From: Nocardioides sp. TRM66260-LWL
GTDB lineage: Bacteria; Actinomycetota; Actinomycetes; Propionibacteriales; Nocardioidaceae
Length of the DNA: 64,000 nucleotides
Assembly (NCBI RefSeq): GCF_020075545.1
Contig: NZ_JAIQZK010000002.1
Span: 434,001 to 498,000, forward strand
Direction: 5' to 3'
Every line of letters starts with the position of its first letter. Position 1 is the first letter of the stretch. A model generated the notes under the pieces. The model did not search any database. It was not told the origin of the DNA and worked only from the letters and a program-made list of their open reading frames with translations. Positions 33,212 to 41,933 of the stretch are shown here, in pieces. The position numbers and the translations under genes were made by a program.

Positions 33212-33727
33212 TCAGCGCTGCGGCAGGGCGGCGGTGAGGATCAGCGTCAGCCGGTCCATGCGCATGGGGTCGACGGCCGGCATGACGCGGCGCACGCCGA
33301 GGTCCTTCGCCAGCAGCCGGGCCGCCCGTTCGAGCCGGGCCGGGTAGTAGACGGTCGTGGCCGGGATGGTGCCGTACCAGTTGTCGGCCCCCACGGCCTT
33401 CCAGCCGGCGTCGGAGACCTTCGTCGCGGCGCCCGCGGCGAGCCCGCGGATCGCGGAGTTGTTGAAGACCTCGACGTTGACCTGCGAGCGCTCGACGGCC
33501 GGCTTGGGCCGGGGCTTGCGGGTCGGGGTGGCGGACGGCCGCGGCGAGGCGCTCGGGGATCCCGAGGTGGCGGGAGCCGACGGCGCGACGCGGGCCGCCG
33601 GGGTGATGTCGCGCTCGGCGGGGCCCTCTCCGCGGGTGGCGACGAAGGCGACGGCCGCCATGGCGACCGCGACGATGCTCAGGATGACCAGCGGCGAGGG
33701 CATCACGCCGCGCTGCTCGCGCGCCAC
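33212..33727 (-). CDS. LytR C-terminal-domain membrane protein
   Basis: A 171-residue protein with an N-terminal transmembrane helix (about 10-30), a Pro/Ser/Lys-rich extracytoplasmic linker (about 45-78) and a C-terminal LytR_C domain with VNVEVFNNSAIRGLAAGAA and TTVYYPARLERAARLLAK. LytR_C modules accompany cell-wall glycopolymer ligases, but this protein lacks the catalytic LCP part. GTG start 3 nt after the DUF3263 stop, so the two form an operon as in related genomes. Confidence 0.8.
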   Translation of the reverse strand: MAREQRGVMPSPLVILSIVAVAMAAVAFVATRGEGPAERDITPAARVAPSAPATSGSPSASPRPSATPTRKPRPKPAVERSQVNVEVFNNSAIRGLAAGAATKVSDAGWKAVGADNWYGTIPATTVYYPARLERAARLLAKDLGVRRVMPAVDPMRMDRLTLILTAALPQR

Positions 33728-33730
33728 GGC

Positions 33731-34018
33731 TCAGACCTCGAAGCCGAGACGACGCGCGGAGCGCTGCCGCTGGCGGGCCGCGCGCAGGCGGCGCAGGCGG
33801 CGGACGAGGAGGGGGTCCTCGGCGAGCGCCTCCGGCTTGTCGATGAGGGCGTTGAGCACCTGGTAGTACCGCGTCGAGCTCATGTCGAACTGCTCGCGCA
33901 CGGCGCTCTCCTTGGCGCCCGCGTACTTCCACCACTGACGCTCGAACTCGAGGATCTCGCGGTCCCGCTCGCTCAGCGGGGAGGCGGCCTCCTGGCCTGC
34001 GGCGCGCGCGGCGTCCAT
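33731..34018 (-). CDS. DUF3263 small DNA-binding-like protein
   Basis: A 95-residue protein with the DUF3263 core LSERDREILEFERQWWKYAG followed by AVREQFDMSSTRYYQVLNAL, which reads like a helix-turn-helix, and a basic C-terminal tail (RRLRRLRAARQRQRSARR). Probably a small actinobacterial regulator. ATG at 34018 chosen because GAGGGAG lies upstream and the -10 TAGGAT sits inside the longer frame. First gene of the pair with the LytR_C protein. Confidence 0.82.
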   Translation of the reverse strand: MDAARAAGQEAASPLSERDREILEFERQWWKYAGAKESAVREQFDMSSTRYYQVLNALIDKPEALAEDPLLVRRLRRLRAARQRQRSARRLGFEV

Positions 34019-34061
34019 GACTGCTCCCTCTCGGCGTGATCGGCTGATCGACGTCTGGGAT

Positions 34062-34067
34062 CCTAGG
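34062..34067 (-). promoter_or_regulatory. -10 hexamer TAGGAT of the DUF3263 unit
   Basis: Minus-strand TAGGAT about 45 nt before ATG 34018, giving a leader with Shine-Dalgarno GAGGGAG. Confidence 0.5.
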
Positions 34068-34113
34068 CGAGGAATCACAGCCATGTCATTCGGCGCGCCC
34101 GGTGTCGGACGCC

Positions 34114-34119
34114 TAGGTT
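34114..34119 (+). promoter_or_regulatory. -10 hexamer TAGGTT of the Gfo/Idh gene
   Basis: Six nt before GTG 34126; leaderless. Confidence 0.6.
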
Positions 34120-34125
34120 CGAGCC

Positions 34126-35202
34126 GTGACCGTCTCGCCCGCCTCCACCGCCGACAGCCCCGCCGACGCCGCCGACGCCGCCCCCGAGGCGACGCCGATC
34201 CGCTGGGGGGTGCTGGCCACCGGCCGGATCGCCCGCTCCGTGGCCCGCGACCTCGCCCTGGTGCCGGGCAGCGTCCTCACCGCCGTCGGGTCGCGGCGCG
34301 CGGAGCCGGCGGCGGAGTTCGCGGCCTGGTACGCGGAGGAGACCGGGGCCGCGGCACCCCGCGCCCACGGCTCCTACGAGGCGCTGGTCGCCGACCCGGA
34401 GGTCGACGTCGTCTACCTCGCCTCCCCGCACTCCCACCACCTCGCGCACGCCCGGCTGGCGTTCGAGGCCGGCAAGCACGTGCTGTGCGAGAAGCCCGTG
34501 ACGCTCACCCGCGCCGACGCCGAGGAGATGGTGGCGCTCGCCCGACGTCACGACCGCTTCCTGATGGAGGCGATGTGGACCGCCTGCCACCCCGTCGTCC
34601 GGGCGGTGCTCGACCGGCTCGCCACCGGCGAGGTCGGGACGCCGAGGATGCTCCGCGCCGAGCTCGGCTTCGTCGTCGGCCCCGACCACCCCGCGCGGCT
34701 GCTGGACCCAGCGCTGGGCGCCTCGGCCCTGCTCGACATGGGCATCTACCCGCTCACCCTGGCGCACCTGGTGCTCGGCGCCCCGACCGAGCTGCGCGCC
34801 ACGGCCGCGCTCGGCGAGGGCGGCATCGACCTCGACGTGGCGATCGCCGGCCGCTACCCCGGCGACGCGCTCGCCTCGCTCAGCGCCTCGATGACGTCGT
34901 GGTCCGATCGCTCCGCGATGATCGCCACCGACCGCGGCCGGATCGTCCTGCACGGCCAGTTCCACCACCCGACGCACGCCACCTTCCACCCCGGCGGACC
35001 GTCGTCGCCGGAGCCGCCGGTGACGATCGAGCCCGCCGAGCCGGTGATCGGCGTCGGATACGGCCACGAGATCGCCGAGGTGGCGCGCTGCCTGCGCGCC
35101 GGGCTGCGGGAGTCGCCGTGGGTGCCGCACGCGCAGACCCTGGCGATCATGGGCCAGCTGGACGACGTCCGCGCCCAGATCGGCGTCGAGCACCCGGCCT
35201 GA
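34126..35202 (+). CDS. Gfo/Idh/MocA family oxidoreductase
   Basis: A 358-residue NAD(P)-dependent dehydrogenase of sugar-derivative type. The Rossmann half has RWGVLATGRIARSVARDL; VDVVYLASPHSHHLAHARL and GKHVLCEKPVTLT carry the conserved EKP lysine; the C-terminal half has the helix SALLDMGIYPLTLAHLVLGA with the aspartate/tyrosine of the catalytic face. Substrate unknown, possibly a trehalose- or inositol-related sugar given the position between otsB and otsA (inference). Confidence 0.85.
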   Translation: MTVSPASTADSPADAADAAPEATPIRWGVLATGRIARSVARDLALVPGSVLTAVGSRRAEPAAEFAAWYAEETGAAAPRAHGSYEALVADPEVDVVYLASPHSHHLAHARLAFEAGKHVLCEKPVTLTRADAEEMVALARRHDRFLMEAMWTACHPVVRAVLDRLATGEVGTPRMLRAELGFVVGPDHPARLLDPALGASALLDMGIYPLTLAHLVLGAPTELRATAALGEGGIDLDVAIAGRYPGDALASLSASMTSWSDRSAMIATDRGRIVLHGQFHHPTHATFHPGGPSSPEPPVTIEPAEPVIGVGYGHEIAEVARCLRAGLRESPWVPHAQTLAIMGQLDDVRAQIGVEHPA

Positions 35203-35294
35203 GCCGGGCCGCCCGGATCCACGCGGACCCCGCACGGACCCCATCCGACGGCGGCCACCCACCCGGAGGACCCCGGGCGCGAGCGCGTCTCGCC

Positions 35295-35300
35295 TAGGGT
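35295..35300 (+). promoter_or_regulatory. -10 hexamer TAGGGT of otsA
   Basis: Six nt before GTG 35307. Confidence 0.6.
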
Positions 35301-35306
35301 GGCGCC

Positions 35307-36731
35307 GTGCCCCACGACCTGGTCATCGTCGCCAACCGACTCCCGGTCGACCGCGTCGAGCAGCCCGACGGCACCACCGGCTGGCGCACCTCGCCCGGCG
35401 GCCTGGTGACGGCCATCGAGCCGGTCATGCGCGCCGGGGACGGCGTGTGGATCGGCTGGCCCGGCGGCGTCGACGTCGCGCTCGAGCCGTTCACCCACGA
35501 CGGCATGGACCTCGTGCCGCTGACCATGAGCGCCGAGGACGTCGAGGGCTTCTACGAGGGCTTCTCCAACGGCACCCTCTGGCCGATCTACCACGACCTC
35601 GTCGCCAAGCCCGAGTTCCACCGGGAGTGGTGGGACTCCTACGTGGCGGTCAACCAGCGGTTCGCCGAGGCGGCCGCCGAGCACGCCAACCCGGGCGCGA
35701 CCGTCTGGGTGCACGACTACCAGCTGCAGCTCGTGCCGCGGCTGCTGCGCACGCTGCGCCCCGACCTGCGCATCGGCTTCTACCTGCACATCCCCTTCCC
35801 GCCCGGCGAGCTGTTCCAGCAGCTGCCGTGGCGTCGGGAGATCCTCGAGGGCCTTCTCGGCGCCGACCTCGTGGGCTTCCAGCTGGCCGGCGGCGCCGCC
35901 AACTTCATCCGTCTGGTGCGTCAGCGGGTGGGGCACAAGACCCACCGCGACCTCGTCTACCTGCCCGACGGACGCACCGTCCGGGCGGCGCCGTTCCCGA
36001 TCTCGATCGACGCCGCGGGCTTCGAGGAGCTCGCCCGCTCCCCCGCCGTCACCGCGCGTGCGGCCGAGATCCGCGAGGCGCTCGGCAGCCCGCGGCGGGT
36101 GTTCCTCGGCGTCGACCGGCTCGACTACACCAAGGGCATCCACGCCCGGCTGCGCGCCTTCTCCGAGCTCGTCGCCGAGGGCCGCTTCGACGTGGAGGAC
36201 GCCGTCTTCGTGCAGGTCGCGGTGCCGAGCCGCGAGCAGGTGGAGCAGTACCGCCTGCTGCGCGACGAGATCGACCGGCTGGTCGGCCGGATCAACGGCG
36301 ACCACGGCCGGATCGGGCGTCCGGCCATCTCCTACCTGCACTCCTCCTACCCGCGCGAGGAGATGGCGGCGCTGTACCGGGCGGCCGACATCATGGTGGT
36401 CACGCCCTACCGCGACGGGATGAACCTGGTGGCCAAGGAGTACGTCGCCACGCGGTTCGAGGACGACGGCGCGCTGGTGCTCTCGGAGTTCGCCGGCGCC
36501 GCCGAGGAGCTGCGTCAGGCGTGGCTGGTGAACCCCTACGACATCAACGGCATGAAGGCCGCGCTGCTCGAGGCCTACGCCGCCGACGAGCGCTCGCTGA
36601 CCCGCCGGATGCGGGCGATGCGGCGCACCGTCACGCAGCACGACGTCAAGGCCTGGGCGGCGTCGTTCATGACCGAGCTCTCCGACGTGCACACCCACGA
36701 GAAGGCGGTGCGGCCGGCGCGCCGCTCCTGA
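35307..36731 (+). CDS. otsA: alpha,alpha-trehalose-phosphate synthase
   Basis: A 474-residue GT20 glycosyltransferase making trehalose-6-phosphate from UDP/ADP-glucose and glucose-6-phosphate. Motifs: IVANRLPVDR and TSPGGLVTAIEP at the N-terminus, VWVHDYQLQLVPRLLR, FYLHIPFPPGELFQ, GVDRLDYTKGIHARLRAF, and VTPYRDGMNLVAKEYVA with the donor-binding region. With OtsB it provides the osmoprotectant and cell-envelope sugar trehalose. Confidence 0.95.
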   Translation: MPHDLVIVANRLPVDRVEQPDGTTGWRTSPGGLVTAIEPVMRAGDGVWIGWPGGVDVALEPFTHDGMDLVPLTMSAEDVEGFYEGFSNGTLWPIYHDLVAKPEFHREWWDSYVAVNQRFAEAAAEHANPGATVWVHDYQLQLVPRLLRTLRPDLRIGFYLHIPFPPGELFQQLPWRREILEGLLGADLVGFQLAGGAANFIRLVRQRVGHKTHRDLVYLPDGRTVRAAPFPISIDAAGFEELARSPAVTARAAEIREALGSPRRVFLGVDRLDYTKGIHARLRAFSELVAEGRFDVEDAVFVQVAVPSREQVEQYRLLRDEIDRLVGRINGDHGRIGRPAISYLHSSYPREEMAALYRAADIMVVTPYRDGMNLVAKEYVATRFEDDGALVLSEFAGAAEELRQAWLVNPYDINGMKAALLEAYAADERSLTRRMRAMRRTVTQHDVKAWAASFMTELSDVHTHEKAVRPARRS

Positions 36732-36733
36732 CG

Positions 36734-36761
36734 CCGACGTGACCCGGACGTGCCCCGGACG
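36734..36761. repeat. three GACGTG hexamers at 11-bp spacing
   Basis: GACGTG at 36734, 36745 and 36756, each in the context (C)CGGACGTG; same face of the helix. Lies just upstream of the -10 of the hydrolase gene, possible tandem operator. Confidence 0.4.
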
Positions 36762-36799
36762 TGACGCAGATCCGTCCTGACGGGTGTGGCGCGACGGGG

Positions 36800-36805
36800 T
36801 AGTTT
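36800..36805 (+). promoter_or_regulatory. -10 hexamer TAGTTT of the hydrolase gene
   Basis: Six nt before GTG 36812. Confidence 0.55.
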
Positions 36806-36811
36806 TCCTCC

Positions 36812-37990
36812 GTGGATCTGCTCCCCAAGCCCGACCAGGTCGTGGCCGCCGCCGGCAACGTCGCCCACAAGGTGCTGTACGGCAAGCTCGCCGACCTGCG
36901 TCCGATGCCGCGCACGCTGATCGACGAGGGCACGCTGCGCGAGATCTACCACTACCGGCCCACGGCCGGCGCGCGGCAGAGCGGCGACCCCGTCCTGATG
37001 GTCACCCCGCTCGCCGCGCCGTCGTCCTGCTACGACCTGCGCCGCGGCTGCTCGCTGGTCGAGCACTTCGTCACCGGCGGCCGGCCGACCTATCTCGTCG
37101 AGTACGGCGAGGTGTCGTTCAAGGACCGCAACCTGGGCATGGAGCACTGGATCGAGGAGGTCGTCCCGACCACGATCCGCACCGTCTCCGAGCACGCCGG
37201 CGGCCGTCCGGTGCACGTCATCGGCTGGAGCCTCGGCGGCATCTTCACGCTCCTGGCCGCCGCGGCCGACGCCGACCTCCCGATCGCGTCGCTGACGATC
37301 GTCGGCTCGCCCTTCGACGTCTCCCTGGTGCCGCTGGTCGCGCCGCTGCGACCGCTGCTCAACTTCTTCAACGGCCGCGGCCCGATCAGCCAGGGCTACC
37401 AGCTGATCGGCGGGGCGCCGAAGCCGCTGGTCAAGTGGGCCTTCCAGCTCTCCTCGGTGCAGAAGCTCGTCACCAAGCCGCTCGCCCTGGCCACCCACCT
37501 CGACGACGCCGACTTCCTCGCCCAGATCGAGGCGGTCGACCACTTCACCGCCAACATGATCGCCTACCCGGGCCGCACCTTCGGGCAGCTCTACCACCGC
37601 ATGCTCAAGGCGAACGCGCTGGTGGGCGGCACGTTCGAGCTCGACGACCGGACGATCTCGCTGGCCGACATCACGGTGCCGACGCTGGTCTTCGCGGGCT
37701 CCACCGACGGCATCGCGCCGGTGGCGGCCGTCAAGGCGATGGTGCCGCTGCTGACGAACGCCGAGGAGGTGCGCTTCGAGATCGTGCCGGGCGGACACCT
37801 CGGCATGCTCACCGGCCGGGCCGCCCGGGGCACGACCTGGCAGGTCATGGACGAGTGGATCGACGCGCACCTCAGCGACCGCGACGCCGGCAGCGTCGAG
37901 CCGGACGGCGGCGCGTCCGCGGAGCCCGCCATCGGCGCCAACCCGCAGCGTCGCTACTCCTCGAAGGGCTCGCGCGCCCTCTCGCGCTGA
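36812..37990 (+). CDS. alpha/beta hydrolase related to PHA synthase/depolymerase
   Basis: A 392-residue alpha/beta-fold protein resembling polyhydroxyalkanoate synthase-type hydrolases: PVLMVTPLAAPSSCYDLRRG, RPTYLVEYGEVSFKDRNLGM, the nucleophile elbow HVIGWSLGG, the acid in VFAGSTDGIAPV and the base in VPGGHLGMLTG. The elbow has Ser, whereas PHA synthases use Cys, which favours a hydrolase or acyltransferase. The C-terminal 40 residues are low complexity and basic. Substrate unknown. Confidence 0.75.
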   Translation: MDLLPKPDQVVAAAGNVAHKVLYGKLADLRPMPRTLIDEGTLREIYHYRPTAGARQSGDPVLMVTPLAAPSSCYDLRRGCSLVEHFVTGGRPTYLVEYGEVSFKDRNLGMEHWIEEVVPTTIRTVSEHAGGRPVHVIGWSLGGIFTLLAAAADADLPIASLTIVGSPFDVSLVPLVAPLRPLLNFFNGRGPISQGYQLIGGAPKPLVKWAFQLSSVQKLVTKPLALATHLDDADFLAQIEAVDHFTANMIAYPGRTFGQLYHRMLKANALVGGTFELDDRTISLADITVPTLVFAGSTDGIAPVAAVKAMVPLLTNAEEVRFEIVPGGHLGMLTGRAARGTTWQVMDEWIDAHLSDRDAGSVEPDGGASAEPAIGANPQRRYSSKGSRALSR

Positions 37991-38009
37991 CGGCCGGGCG
38001 CCTCCGGGC

Positions 38010-39179
38010 TCAGGCCGGGACGACCTCGTCGCCGCCCAGCGTGGGGTCGACGAGGATCTTGGCATGCGTCTCGGGATCGCCGAGCGCGGCGAACGCGGCG
38101 TCGACGCCCGCCAGGCCGACGCCGCCCGTGATGAGCAGGCGGGGGTCGACGCGGCCGTCGGCGATCAGCCTGAGCGTCTCGGCGAACTCGCCGGGGTCGT
38201 AGCCGAAGGCGAAGCGCAGGTCGAGCTCCTTGTTGATCGCCATCGCCGGCTGGAAGGAGTCGGCCTCCATGCACACGCCGACGACCACCACGCGTGAGCG
38301 GGCGGGTGCGCTCATCACGATCTGGTCGATGATGCCGGGCACGCCGACGCACTCGAAGACCACCGGGCCGCCGGGCGTCGCGCCGAGCCGGTTGGCCACC
38401 TTGAAGACCTCCCACCACGGCAGGAGCGGCACGCGCCGCAGGCGGTCGGTGGTGGAGAGCCCGAGGGTGAGCAGGTCGGGCAGCGCGATGCTGCCGCGGG
38501 TGGCGGCCGGCTGCTCCCAGGGCGACTCGACACCGGGGTCGACGACGACGTCGGCGCCGCACGCCAGCGCCAGCTCGCGGCGTCGCGGGGAGAGGTCGCT
38601 GGCCACGACGGTGCGGCGTCCCGACGCCTTGAGCATCGCGATGACGGCCAGGCCGATCGGCCCGCAGCCGATGACGACGGCGGTGTCGGTGCGCCCGACG
38701 CCCCCGCGGCGCACCGCGTGCAGCGCCACGGCCATCGGCTCGGTGAGCGCGGCGACGTCGAGCGGCACGTCGTCGGGCACCGGCAGGGCGAAGGCCTCCT
38801 GCACCAGCACCCGCTCGGCGTAGCCGCCCGGTGCCGGCGCGGCGAGGCCGGTGAGCTGAGGGGCGCCGTCGACCTGCAGGATCGGCAGGGCGACGAGCGG
38901 CTGCCCCTCCTTCCACGTCCGGCGGGTGCGGGGGCCGTAGCCGAGCACGCGGCCGGAGAACTCGTGCCCGAGGACGACGTGCTGCTCGCTGCGCAGGAAG
39001 TCGTCGTAGCCGACGGCGCGGGCGAGCTCGGCGGTCGCGTCGCCGTGGTGGCGGGCGTGCAGGTCGGAGCCGCAGATGCCGCAGTGCGCGACCTCCACCA
39101 GCACCTGGCCCGGCCCGGGGACGGGGTCGGGCACCTCCTCGACGCGGAGCTGGCCTCGGTGCAGGACGGTCGCCTTCAT
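38010..39179 (-). CDS. zinc-type medium-chain alcohol dehydrogenase
   Basis: A 389-residue MDR enzyme. Catalytic zinc ligands are the Cys of VAHCGICGSDLHAR and the HE of VVLGHEFSGRVLG; the four-cysteine structural-zinc lobe is missing, as in several sorbitol/threonine-dehydrogenase-like members. NAD binding is by AVVIGCGPIGLAVIAML. VFECVGVPGIIDQIV and FAFGYDPGEFAETL are typical of the group. ATG follows TAGGGT by 6 nt. Divergent from the amine oxidase. Substrate unknown. Confidence 0.85.
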   Translation of the reverse strand: MKATVLHRGQLRVEEVPDPVPGPGQVLVEVAHCGICGSDLHARHHGDATAELARAVGYDDFLRSEQHVVLGHEFSGRVLGYGPRTRRTWKEGQPLVALPILQVDGAPQLTGLAAPAPGGYAERVLVQEAFALPVPDDVPLDVAALTEPMAVALHAVRRGGVGRTDTAVVIGCGPIGLAVIAMLKASGRRTVVASDLSPRRRELALACGADVVVDPGVESPWEQPAATRGSIALPDLLTLGLSTTDRLRRVPLLPWWEVFKVANRLGATPGGPVVFECVGVPGIIDQIVMSAPARSRVVVVGVCMEADSFQPAMAINKELDLRFAFGYDPGEFAETLRLIADGRVDPRLLITGGVGLAGVDAAFAALGDPETHAKILVDPTLGGDEVVPA

Positions 39180-39185
39180 GGGCGC

Positions 39186-39191
39186 ACCCTA
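39186..39191 (-). promoter_or_regulatory. -10 hexamer TAGGGT of the alcohol dehydrogenase
   Basis: Minus strand, 6 nt before ATG 39179. Confidence 0.6.
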
Positions 39192-39219
39192 GCCAGGCGG
39201 CGGCCGCCGTCACCGGACC

Positions 39220-39235
39220 GTCACGAGCCCGTGAC
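39220..39235. promoter_or_regulatory. inverted repeat in divergent promoter region
   Basis: GTCACG-AGCC-CGTGAC between the alcohol dehydrogenase and amine oxidase genes; a plausible operator, protein unknown. Confidence 0.35.
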
Positions 39236-39305
39236 GTCGCGTGGCGTGACCCGCCGCCCCGGCGGGCGTTGAGCGGTCATCACCTCCACCCCCGAGGAGC
39301 CCCGC

Positions 39306-40832
39306 ATGACCATGACGACGCCCCCGTCCGCCGCGCTCTCGCGGCGCACCCTGCTCGGCGGCCTCGCCGGACTGACCACCGGCGGCCTCGCCCTCGGCAC
39401 CGGCGCACTGGCCGCGCCGGGCCACGCGGCCGGACTGCAGGGCCGGCTGCCCCGGCAGGTCGACGTGGTCGTCGTCGGCGCCGGCATCGCCGGGCTCGTC
39501 ACCGCCCGCGACCTGGTGCGCGCGGGCCGGTCCGTGCTCGTCGTCGAGGCCCGCGACCGGGTCGGCGGGCGGGTGCTCAACCACCACCTCGGCGGTCGCC
39601 GCGACGCCGCCCACACGATCGAGGCCGGCGGCGCGTTCATCGGGCCCACGCAGGACCGGATCGCCGCCCTGGCCGCCGAGCTCGGCGTCCACACCTTCCG
39701 CGAGCACGCCACCGGGCAGAGCGTCTACCTGTCCTCGACGCTCGGCCGCTCCACCTACGACGGCACCGTGCCGCCCGACCCGACGATCCTCGCCGACGCC
39801 GCGCTGCTGCTGCAGCGACTGGACTCGATGGCCGCCGAGATCGACGTCGCCGCCCCCTGGTCGCACCCGCAGGCCGAGGCGTGGGACGCGATGTCGCTGG
39901 GCGAGTTCATCCGCCGCAACGCGGTCAACGCCGCCGGCATCGGCAGCCTGATCGAGTGCTGGACCCAGCCGGGCTTCGGCGCCGACCCCGACGAGATGTC
40001 GCTGCTCTTCGTGCTCTGGTACATCGCCGCCTCGGGCAACGAGCAGAACGTCGGCACCTTCTCGCGCAACTCCGACACCGTGAACGGCGCGCAGGAGCGC
40101 CGCTTCGTCGGCGGCTCCCAGCTCGTGCCCCTGCGCCTGGCCCAGCGACTCGGCGACGTCGTGGCCCTGGACGCCGCGGTCAGCCGGATCGAGCAGCGGG
40201 ACGGCACCGCCGTCGTCCACACGGCCCGGGGCGCGGTGCGGGCGCGGCGCGTGGTCGTCGCGGCGCCGCCGCCGCTGGTGCTGGGCATCGAGTGGTTCCC
40301 CCGGCTGCCGGCGCGTCGCACCCAGCTGCTGCGGCACCTCGACATGGGCCAGCTGATGAAGTGCGACGCCGTCTACCGCACCCCGTTCTGGCGTGAGGCC
40401 GGGCTGAGCGGCTTCGGCATCAGCGACGCCGGCGCCACCCGCGCGGTCTTCGACAACACCCCGCCCGGCGCCGGCGCGCCCGGCGTCCTGCTGGCCTTCG
40501 TCGGCGGCGCCACCTGGCGGCAGTACGGGACGCTGGGCAAGGCCGCGCGTCGCCGCGCGGTGCTCGAGGGATTCGCGGCCATGTTCGGCGACGAGGCGCT
40601 GAGGCCGATCGACTACACCGAGCACGACTGGACCCGCGAGCGGTGGAGCGGCGGCGGCCCGACCGCGATCCACGCGCCGGGCACGATGGTGCCCTTCGGC
40701 TCCACGATCCGGCAGCCGTTCGGTCGCGTGCACTGGGCGGGCACCGAGACCGCCACCTACTGGAGCGGCTACATGGACGGCGCCGTCCGCTCCGGCGAGC
40801 GGGCCGCGCTCGAGGTGCTGGGCCGCCGATGA
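39306..40832 (+). CDS. Tat-exported flavin monoamine oxidase-like protein
   Basis: A 508-residue FAD amine oxidase with a twin-arginine signal (SRRTLLGG at about 12-19, hydrophobic stretch to about 42, APGHAAG cleavage region). The FAD site is VDVVVVGAGIAGLVTARDLV, with EARDRVGGRVLN next; the C-terminal FAD-contact RVHWAGTETATYWSGYMDGA matches monoamine oxidases. It probably oxidises primary amines outside the membrane to aldehyde, ammonia and peroxide. GAGGAG precedes the ATG. Coupled by ATGA to the beta-propeller gene that follows. Confidence 0.88.
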   Translation: MTMTTPPSAALSRRTLLGGLAGLTTGGLALGTGALAAPGHAAGLQGRLPRQVDVVVVGAGIAGLVTARDLVRAGRSVLVVEARDRVGGRVLNHHLGGRRDAAHTIEAGGAFIGPTQDRIAALAAELGVHTFREHATGQSVYLSSTLGRSTYDGTVPPDPTILADAALLLQRLDSMAAEIDVAAPWSHPQAEAWDAMSLGEFIRRNAVNAAGIGSLIECWTQPGFGADPDEMSLLFVLWYIAASGNEQNVGTFSRNSDTVNGAQERRFVGGSQLVPLRLAQRLGDVVALDAAVSRIEQRDGTAVVHTARGAVRARRVVVAAPPPLVLGIEWFPRLPARRTQLLRHLDMGQLMKCDAVYRTPFWREAGLSGFGISDAGATRAVFDNTPPGAGAPGVLLAFVGGATWRQYGTLGKAARRRAVLEGFAAMFGDEALRPIDYTEHDWTRERWSGGGPTAIHAPGTMVPFGSTIRQPFGRVHWAGTETATYWSGYMDGAVRSGERAALEVLGRR

Positions 40833-41905
40833 GGCGCGGCGTCGCCCTGGTGCCGGCTCTCGTGCTCGCTCTCGTCGGCACGGCCGCGCTCGGCGCGCCG
40901 GTCCCGGCCGTGGGCGCGGACCGCACCGCCGCGGAGCGACCGCGGTGGGACACGCGCGTCTTCGCCCGGATGCCCGGCGGGCACCCCGCGTACGTGCACG
41001 TGGCCCGCTCGGGCCGGGTGTACGCGGGCACCTACACGGTGCCGGACTCGACGGCGGCCTCCCGCGTGCACGAGTGGAGTCGCGACGGGGTGGCGCTGCG
41101 CACCTGGGAGGTGCCGGCCCGCTACCAGCGCCGCGACGTCGACCACGGCGTCCAGGTGGCCGCCGAGACCCGCGACGGCGCGCTGGTCGTGCTGGAGACC
41201 TCGACCGCGTCGATCCTGACCCTCGACCCCGGCAGCGGCCGCTGGCGACGCGTGGCGCGGCTGCCGGCCGGCTCGGTGCCGAACTACGCGACCTGGGCGC
41301 CCGGCGGGCTGTACGTGAGCGACTACGCACGCGGCGTGATCTGGCGGGTGCGCCCCGACGGCGTCGTGCGGGCGTGGCTGCGCGATCCCGCGCTGGACGG
41401 CGTCGCCGGGTTCGGCACCGCGGCCCTGCGGTACCTGCCGGCGCAGCGGGCGTTCCTGGTGACCCAGCAGACCCTGGCCCCCGGCACCGCGGGCGCGACC
41501 CCGCCGACGTCCGGCGGGCTCCTCCGCGTCGCGCTGTCGCGGACGGGGGCGCCGGGCCGGCCGCGCCTGCTGTGGACGTCCGCCCCGGGCGACCTGCCCG
41601 ACGGGCTCGGCGTCGCCCGCTCGGGCCACGTCTACGTGGCGATGGCCGGACCGACGAACCGGCTCGTCGAGCTCGACGCCGACGGCCGCGAGCTCGACGC
41701 CTTCCCGGCGGTGCCGGCGACCGGCGACAACGGCTCGCCGGTGCCCTTCGACACCCCGTGCAGCGCGACGTTCCTGGGCACCCGGGTGCTGGTGGCCAAC
41801 CAGTCCGCGGTCGCGGGCGACGCCTCGCACATGGGCGTCCTGGACGTCGAGGTCGGCGAGCCGGGCCTGCCGCCGTCCGTGCCGGCGTCGGCTCGCTTCG
41901 ACTGA
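40829..41905 (+). CDS. secreted beta-propeller (SMP-30/gluconolactonase-like) protein
   Basis: A 358-residue exported protein: signal peptide with RRGVALVPALVLALVGTAAL, then repeated beta-propeller blades such as HPAYVHVARSGRVYAGTYT, NYATWAPGGLYVSDYARGVI and LPDGLGVARSGHVYVAMAGP, like SMP-30/strictosidine-synthase proteins. It starts in the stop codon of the amine oxidase (ATGA), so both are exported together and may act on the same extracellular substrate. Catalytic residues cannot be named. Confidence 0.75.
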   Translation: MRRGVALVPALVLALVGTAALGAPVPAVGADRTAAERPRWDTRVFARMPGGHPAYVHVARSGRVYAGTYTVPDSTAASRVHEWSRDGVALRTWEVPARYQRRDVDHGVQVAAETRDGALVVLETSTASILTLDPGSGRWRRVARLPAGSVPNYATWAPGGLYVSDYARGVIWRVRPDGVVRAWLRDPALDGVAGFGTAALRYLPAQRAFLVTQQTLAPGTAGATPPTSGGLLRVALSRTGAPGRPRLLWTSAPGDLPDGLGVARSGHVYVAMAGPTNRLVELDADGRELDAFPAVPATGDNGSPVPFDTPCSATFLGTRVLVANQSAVAGDASHMGVLDVEVGEPGLPPSVPASARFD

Positions 41906-41933
41906 GCCGCGCCCCCGCTCCTACGATGCGCCG

